Shown here: positions 59,514-64,000 of the stretch, in pieces
Layout: each line of letters begins with the position of its first letter
How positions within the stretch are numbered: the stretch's first letter is position 1
DNA from: Clostridiales bacterium
Lineage (GTDB): Bacteria; Bacillota; Clostridia; Oscillospirales; Oscillospiraceae
Direction: 5' to 3'
Assembly (NCBI GenBank): GCA_019420945.1
Contig: JAHZGF010000042.1
Span: 62,001-126,000 of the forward strand
Length of the DNA stretch: 64,000 bases
Notes under the pieces: model-generated
Told to the model about the DNA's origin: nothing
The model's input: only the letters and a program-made list of their open reading frames with translations
Database searches by the model: none
Translations under genes and position numbers: made by a program

Positions 59514-59566
59514 AATGCGTTACCTCGCTTGCTGTAGTACGGTCTGACTCTTTTTGGGTCGGGCCG

Positions 59567-60025
59567 TTATTTGTTTCGCTCCGGCCAGTCCTTGGAGTCA
59601 AAGAGCAGGGTGACGGGGCCGTCGTTGCAGGACTCCACCTGCATGTCGGCCCCAAACTCGCCGTGCTCCACATGGAAGCCCAGCGCCCGGCACTCTGCCA
59701 TGAACTGCTCATAGAGGGGGATGGCCTGATCCGGCTTGGCGGCCCCGGTAAAGCCGGGGCGGCGGGATTTCAGGTCGGCGTAAAGGGTGAACTGGCTGAC
59801 CACCAGCAACTGGCCTTCCACGGCGGCCAGGTTGCGGTTCATTTTGCCGTTTTCGTCCTCAAAGACCCGGCAGCCGCAGACTTTGTCCGCCAACAGGGCG
59901 GCGTCCCGGGGGGTATCCTCGGGACCGACGCCCAACAAAACCAAAAAACCCCGGCCAATGGCGCCGTTTACTTTTCCGTCAATGGTGACGCTGGCCCGGC
60001 TTACCCGGGTGACAACTGCTTTCAT
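59567..60025 (-). CDS. dtd: D-aminoacyl-tRNA deacylase
   Basis: Dtd frees tRNAs mischarged with D-amino acids or glycine. The 152-residue protein has the catalytic [16 protein letters not shown] motif near residue 78 and the cross-subunit [11 protein letters not shown] motif near the C-terminus. The Gly-cisPro pair in the latter is intact. It starts four bases after relA, the common Firmicute arrangement. ATG 60025 has AGGGG upstream within the relA end. Confidence 0.96.
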   Translation of the reverse strand: MKAVVTRVSRASVTIDGKVNGAIGRGFLVLLGVGPEDTPRDAALLADKVCGCRVFEDENGKMNRNLAAVEGQLLVVSQFTLYADLKSRRPGFTGAAKPDQAIPLYEQFMAECRALGFHVEHGEFGADMQVESCNDGPVTLLFDSKDWPERNK

Positions 60026-60029
60026 AACC

Positions 60030-62261
60030 TCACCCCTTTGAACGGTTGACGGTCATAACGCCGTTGACACCGTTGATTTTCCGCATCACAGCGTTGACTT
60101 CGTCCCGGGAGTGGACCTGCAGCAGGGCGGTAATAACGGCAAAGCCGTCGGGGGTGCCCTTGGCGGACAGGCTGTTTACCTTCACCTGAGCAGCAGACAG
60201 GGCGGCGGCCACGTCCAAGAACAGGTTCTGCCGGTCCTTGGCGGTGATCTCCAGGCTGGTCTGATAGGCCTCCTGGCTGGTGTCACCCCAGCTCACCGTG
60301 ACCCAGCGGCCCCGCTCCTCCGGCTTGCGCCGGGCAGGATCCGCGTTGGGACAGTCCTGCCGGTGGACGGAAATGCCATAGCCCCGGGTGATGAAGCCCA
60401 CCACCGGATCCCCGGGAACCGGGGTGCAGCACTTGGCGAATTTGACCAGACAGTTGTCCAACCCCTCCACAATGATGCCGTTTTTGGTGTGGGTGCTCTT
60501 GGGGGCGGGAATGGGCACCGCCGGATTGGAGGCCACATGAAGCCCTTCGCCCCGCTCCAGCATCTCCTGCTGGGCGGCCTGTTCCTTCTGAAGTTTGCTC
60601 AGCCGCAGGATCTCGTCCCGGACCCGAATGACCGCCTTCTGGGCGGTGGTGCCGCCGTAGCCAATGGCAGCGTACAGATCGTCCAGAGAGCCGTACTTGA
60701 CTTTTTTCAGCACTTGAGGCAGCACATCCTCCTCCATGAGTTGGGTCATGGAGAGGCCGCTGCGCTTCATTTCCGATTCAAAAGCAGCCCGGCCGGTGGC
60801 CACATTCTCCTCCCGGCGTTCCTTCTTGAACCACTGGCGGATTTTGTTGCGGGCCTCGTTGCTCTTGCAGATCTTCATCCAGTCCCGGCTGGGTCCCCGG
60901 GAGGAGTTGGAGGTAATAATCTCCACAATATCGCCGTTGTGAAGCTGGCTGTCAAAGGGGACAATGCGTCCATTGACCTTGGCCCCGGTCATCCGGTTGC
61001 CCACGGCGGAGTGGATGGAGTAGGCGAAGTCGATGGGAGTAGCCCCGGCGGGCAGGTTAACCACGTCACCCTGGGGTGTGAACACAAAGACCTCGTCGGC
61101 GAACAGATCCACCTTCAGAGAGCGCACAAACTCCTCGGCGTCGGTGTCCTGCTGGCTTTCCAGCAGTTTCCGTACCCACTCGTAGGTGGCTTCGCTGCTC
61201 AGTTTCTGGTTGCCCACCCCGGCTTTGTACTTCCAGTGGGCGGCGATACCGTATTCCGCAATCTGGTGCATTTCCCAGGTCCGAATCTGAACCTCGAAGG
61301 GGATACCCTCCTTGCCAATGACGGTGGTGTGGAGGGACTGGTACATGTTGGGCTTGGGGGTGGAAATATAGTCCTTAAACCGGTCCGGGACCAGGTTGAA
61401 CATGTCGTGGACATGGCCCAGCACGTTGTAACAGTCGGCGATATCGTCCACAATAACCCGGAAGGCGTAGAGGTCAAAAATCTCGTAGAGGGTCTTGTGC
61501 TGGGTGTACATCTTCCGGTAAATGGAGTAGATATGCTTGATGCGGCCATAGACGGTGCAGTGGATGCCCTCTTGTTCCATTCGTTTCTGGAGCTTGGCCT
61601 GGGTGTTGGCCAAAAACTCCTGATGGGCGGAAAAGCGGGCTTCCAGCTGGGTTTTGATGTCGTTGTAGCCCACCGGGTCCAGATATTGGAGGGACAGATC
61701 TTCCAGCTCCCACTTCATTCGCTGCATGCCCAGCCGATGGGCCAGGGGAGCATAGATTTCCATGGTCTCCAGGGCCTTTTCCCGCTGCTTTTTCGGGGTC
61801 TGGTACTGCATGGTGCGCATGTTATGGAGCCGGTCACAGATCTTGACCAGAATCACCCGGATGTCCTTGGACATGGCCAGCAGCATTTTCCGCAGATTTT
61901 CCATCTGCTTTTCTTCCCGGCTGGTGTACTGCACTCTTGTCAGTTTGGTGACACCCTCCACCAGGTCCGCCACCGGCTCCCCAAAGCGCTGGGCCACCTC
62001 CTCATGGGTGGCGCCGGTGTCTTCGATGGTGTCATGGAGCAGGGCGGCAATGACGCTGTCCGGATCCAATTCCAGATCTGCCACCAAATCTGCCACCGCC
62101 AGGGGGTGGGTGATATAGGGCGTGCCGTCCTTGCGCTGCTGGGAGGCGTGGGCGTTGTCAGCATAGGTGAAGGCGTCAAACAGCCGGGCCTTGTCCAGAT
62201 TGGGCGTGTAGGAGAGCACCTTGTTTTCCAGTGCGTAATATTGTTCCAGGATCGGGTCCAT
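60030..62261 (-). CDS. relA: Bifunctional (p)ppGpp synthetase/hydrolase
   Basis: This long RSH protein makes and degrades (p)ppGpp in the stringent response. The 743-residue product has the HD hydrolase domain ([22 protein letters not shown]), the synthetase domain ([32 protein letters not shown]), then TGS, helical and ACT domains (ending [21 protein letters not shown]). The HD motif is intact, so hydrolysis is likely as well as synthesis. ATG 62261 has GGAG eight bases upstream. recJ lies 77 bases upstream and dtd four bases downstream. A TTGCCC/GGGCAA repeat (62292-62297, 62320-62325) lies in the recJ gap. Confidence 0.96.
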   Translation of the reverse strand: MDPILEQYYALENKVLSYTPNLDKARLFDAFTYADNAHASQQRKDGTPYITHPLAVADLVADLELDPDSVIAALLHDTIEDTGATHEEVAQRFGEPVADLVEGVTKLTRVQYTSREEKQMENLRKMLLAMSKDIRVILVKICDRLHNMRTMQYQTPKKQREKALETMEIYAPLAHRLGMQRMKWELEDLSLQYLDPVGYNDIKTQLEARFSAHQEFLANTQAKLQKRMEQEGIHCTVYGRIKHIYSIYRKMYTQHKTLYEIFDLYAFRVIVDDIADCYNVLGHVHDMFNLVPDRFKDYISTPKPNMYQSLHTTVIGKEGIPFEVQIRTWEMHQIAEYGIAAHWKYKAGVGNQKLSSEATYEWVRKLLESQQDTDAEEFVRSLKVDLFADEVFVFTPQGDVVNLPAGATPIDFAYSIHSAVGNRMTGAKVNGRIVPFDSQLHNGDIVEIITSNSSRGPSRDWMKICKSNEARNKIRQWFKKERREENVATGRAAFESEMKRSGLSMTQLMEEDVLPQVLKKVKYGSLDDLYAAIGYGGTTAQKAVIRVRDEILRLSKLQKEQAAQQEMLERGEGLHVASNPAVPIPAPKSTHTKNGIIVEGLDNCLVKFAKCCTPVPGDPVVGFITRGYGISVHRQDCPNADPARRKPEERGRWVTVSWGDTSQEAYQTSLEITAKDRQNLFLDVAAALSAAQVKVNSLSAKGTPDGFAVITALLQVHSRDEVNAVMRKINGVNGVMTVNRSKG

Positions 62262-62338
62262 AGGATCATCTCCGTTGCGATACAAAGTAGGTTGCCCTGT
62301 GGGGCGAAAAAGGAAAAACGGGCAATCTGCCGTGTGGT

Positions 62339-64000
62339 TTATTCCAGCATGCTGCGCAGGGCCCGCAGAATCTCCGAGGCTTCCAGATCCACCTTGCCGC
62401 TGACGGGCTGGAGCCGGATCTGCACCAGATTGGGCTCAGCGGTGAATCGGATCAGACCCCGCTCCTGGAGGACTTCCAGGCAGATCATGGTCCGGGCATA
62501 GGTCTCCCGCTGGCCTGCGGAGCGGGAAATGTTCCGGGCCAGCCGAGTGGGAGACTCCCGGAACAGGTTGGAGGCGGCGTGGGCAGAGAGATAGCGCCAC
62601 ACCGCTACAAAATCCTGCCGTTCCGGCAGCAGCATGGCCAACTCTCTTCCCTGAAAGGATTCCCCCTGTTTCCAACGCTGATACAGCATCCGGTCCAGCT
62701 GGGAGAGGGAGGGGGCGGCCTTCAGGTCCACCAGCATCAGCTGGATGGTGCAGTTGCCCCGGAATTGGTTGATTTGGGGATAAAAGGCCAGATCAGCCCG
62801 AGAGCCGGGCTGCAGTCCTGTGGCCTCCGGGGGATAGGAGAAAAGAATGGCGTCAAAGCTGTACCCATCCCGGGCTACCTTGAGCCGGGTGTGGCGGCCT
62901 TTTCCCACCGGGGTGACGGAGGAGACAGTGACGCCGCTGAGAACAAAAACCGGCTGAGGATTGCCGGTGCCGAAGGGTTCCAGGGCGTGCAGGTCGGAGA
63001 CATTTTTCAGGGTGATGAGCCCCGCATCCTCCAGAACCGCATCCACCTGGAGGGTGGACACCTGGGCATGCTCCCCCCGCCACAGGGCGTTGATCTGCTG
63101 CATTTTAGCCCGGAAGGGTGCGATATTCTCCTCAAGAATGGTGAAACCGGCGGCCAGTTCATGGCCGCCAAAACCCTCCAACAGAGGCTCGCACTGCTCC
63201 AGTGCATTGAACAAATTGAAGCCGCCCCAGGAGCGGCAGGAGCCCTTGCCCCGGTTTTCCTCATCCAGGCAGATCATGAAGGCCGGAACAGAGAAACGTT
63301 CCGCCAGCCGGGAGGCCACAATGCCCACCACGCCCTGGTGCCAGTTGCGGCCGGCCAGAACGATGGCGTCCTGGGCAAGCTCCGGATGGGCCTCCAGCAG
63401 TTCCAGGCACTGGGCGAAGATCTCCTGTTCAATGAGTTGGCGCTCCCGATTCAAATCACAGAGGGTTTGAGCCAGGGTGGCCCCTTCCTGGAGATCCTGA
63501 GTCAGCAGCAGCTGAGCCGCCACCTGGGGGCATCCCATCCGGCCTGCGGCGTTGATCCGGGGGGCCAGGGAGAAGCCAATGCCGGTGGAGGTGATGGCTT
63601 TTCCCTCCATGCCGCACTCCCGGATCAGCATCCGCAGTCCGGGACGGCTGGTATCTTCCAGAGCCCGCAGGCCCAGGGTGACAATGGCCCGGTTTTCATC
63701 GGTGAGGCTCATCACATCGGCCACCGTGCCGATGGCGGCCAGATCGGCGTATTCCGAAAGTACCTGAGGACGCTGTTCCGGCCCGGTCAGGGCCAGCACC
63801 AGCTTCAATGCCACTCCGACCCCTGCTAACTGTTTGAAAGGGTAGGGGCAATCAGGCCGATGGGGGTTGATGACAGCCACCGCCCGGGGCAGATCCTCCT
63901 TGCACTCGTGGTGATCGGTGATGATGACGTCCATGCCGATCCCCCGGGCGTAGTCCGCCTCTTTCAGGTTGGTAATGCCGCAATCCACGCTGATCAGCAG
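62339..64000 (-). CDS. recJ: Single-stranded-DNA-specific exonuclease RecJ (5' end beyond window)
   Basis: RecJ degrades single-stranded DNA 5' to 3' in repair and recombination. About 553 C-terminal residues are visible; the N-terminus runs off the window. Present are VDCGITN, the DHH motif in VIITDHHECKE, the DHHA1 region GRNWHQGVVGIVASRL and SCRSWGGFNLFNAL with GGHELAAGF, and the OB fold. A C-terminal domain of about 130 residues (LDRMLYQRWKQGESFQ onward) is the Firmicute extension. The gene leads into relA 77 bases downstream, suggesting a common transcript, though no terminator or promoter is clear in between. Confidence 0.95.
   Translation of the reverse strand: MLISVDCGITNLKEADYARGIGMDVIITDHHECKEDLPRAVAVINPHRPDCPYPFKQLAGVGVALKLVLALTGPEQRPQVLSEYADLAAIGTVADVMSLTDENRAIVTLGLRALEDTSRPGLRMLIRECGMEGKAITSTGIGFSLAPRINAAGRMGCPQVAAQLLLTQDLQEGATLAQTLCDLNRERQLIEQEIFAQCLELLEAHPELAQDAIVLAGRNWHQGVVGIVASRLAERFSVPAFMICLDEENRGKGSCRSWGGFNLFNALEQCEPLLEGFGGHELAAGFTILEENIAPFRAKMQQINALWRGEHAQVSTLQVDAVLEDAGLITLKNVSDLHALEPFGTGNPQPVFVLSGVTVSSVTPVGKGRHTRLKVARDGYSFDAILFSYPPEATGLQPGSRADLAFYPQINQFRGNCTIQLMLVDLKAAPSLSQLDRMLYQRWKQGESFQGRELAMLLPERQDFVAVWRYLSAHAASNLFRESPTRLARNISRSAGQRETYARTMICLEVLQERGLIRFTAEPNLVQIRLQPVSGKVDLEASEILRALRSMLE

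Noticed and set aside
60111..62501. Long plus-strand frame across relA.
   Set aside because: It is antisense to an RSH enzyme with complete domains; repetitive Gly/His/Leu composition.
1..64000. CRISPR arrays, insertion sequences, prophage, tRNA or rRNA genes.
   Set aside because: I found no regularly spaced repeats, transposase or integrase, or tRNA/rRNA sequence on either strand.

Overview
This is GC-rich DNA from a spore-forming Gram-positive anaerobe, most likely in the Clostridia (order Oscillospirales, gut Flavonifractor/Lawsonibacter-like lineages). The evidence is the spoIIAA-spoIIAB-sigF operon, a ylbJ/spoVV-type gene, T-box leaders, a CIRCE element, AddAB instead of RecBCD, strong GGAGG ribosome binding sites and frequent TTG/GTG starts. 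The assignment is an inference from gene content. The window is ordinary chromosome: I see no prophage, insertion sequence, CRISPR array, rRNA or tRNA gene.

Layout. 1-0.5 kb: a Cro/CI-type regulator and a 55-residue membrane protein. 0.5-8 kb: T-box-alaS, a HIT protein, then comEC-holA-DUF4093. 8-9.8 kb: a small unknown protein and a DUF1113-type membrane protein, convergent with glnS (9.8-11.5 kb). 11.7-14 kb: a thioredoxin reductase-like flavoprotein that lacks the usual NADPH signatures, thioredoxin, and a lipoprotein. 14.1-19.4 kb: T-box-valS, the sporulation operon spoIIAA-spoIIAB-sigF, and a HAD phosphatase. 19.5-25.6 kb (minus): a solitary TIR-domain protein, csoR and copA (with a CopZ domain fused at its C-terminus) behind a clear CsoR-type operator, DUF378, a small Cys protein and ylbJ/spoVV. 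25.7-31.6 kb: nrdG, an EamA exporter, CIRCE-controlled clpB, a TIGR04076-like protein, and divergent deoC and cdd. 31.7 kb: a rhomboid protease.

32.4-37.3 kb (minus) is a complete branched-chain-type ABC importer (livJ-H-M-G-F) with a terminator in its leader. 37.8-41.2 kb (minus) is a second importer of the TrpXYZ type, preceded by a T-box whose likely specifier is UGG (Trp). Divergent from it, addB-addA encode the recombination helicase-nuclease. Then follow rpmE, a flavin reductase, hflX, a YigZ-family gene, a thioesterase and an NhaC antiporter (48-53 kb). From 53 kb to the end most genes lie on the minus strand: mrp, a uridine kinase-like gene, hemZ, a DUF1835/DUF3658 protein, a second EamA transporter (plus strand), an MBL hydrolase, dtd, relA/spoT and the 3' part of recJ.

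Recurring themes are tRNA-sensing control (three T-boxes plus a RelA enzyme), redox and metal handling (Trx pair, CsoR/CopA), and very compact intergenic regions. Several promoters are nested in, or abut, the terminator of the preceding gene, and two start codons have their ribosome binding site inside a perfect hairpin arm. I found no clearly new multi-gene system. The best candidates for novelty are the pyridine-nucleotide-independent-looking thioredoxin reductase, the TIR protein with three helix-like repeats in a disordered tail, the internal CopZ start, and the terminator/promoter/ribosome-binding-site overlaps.
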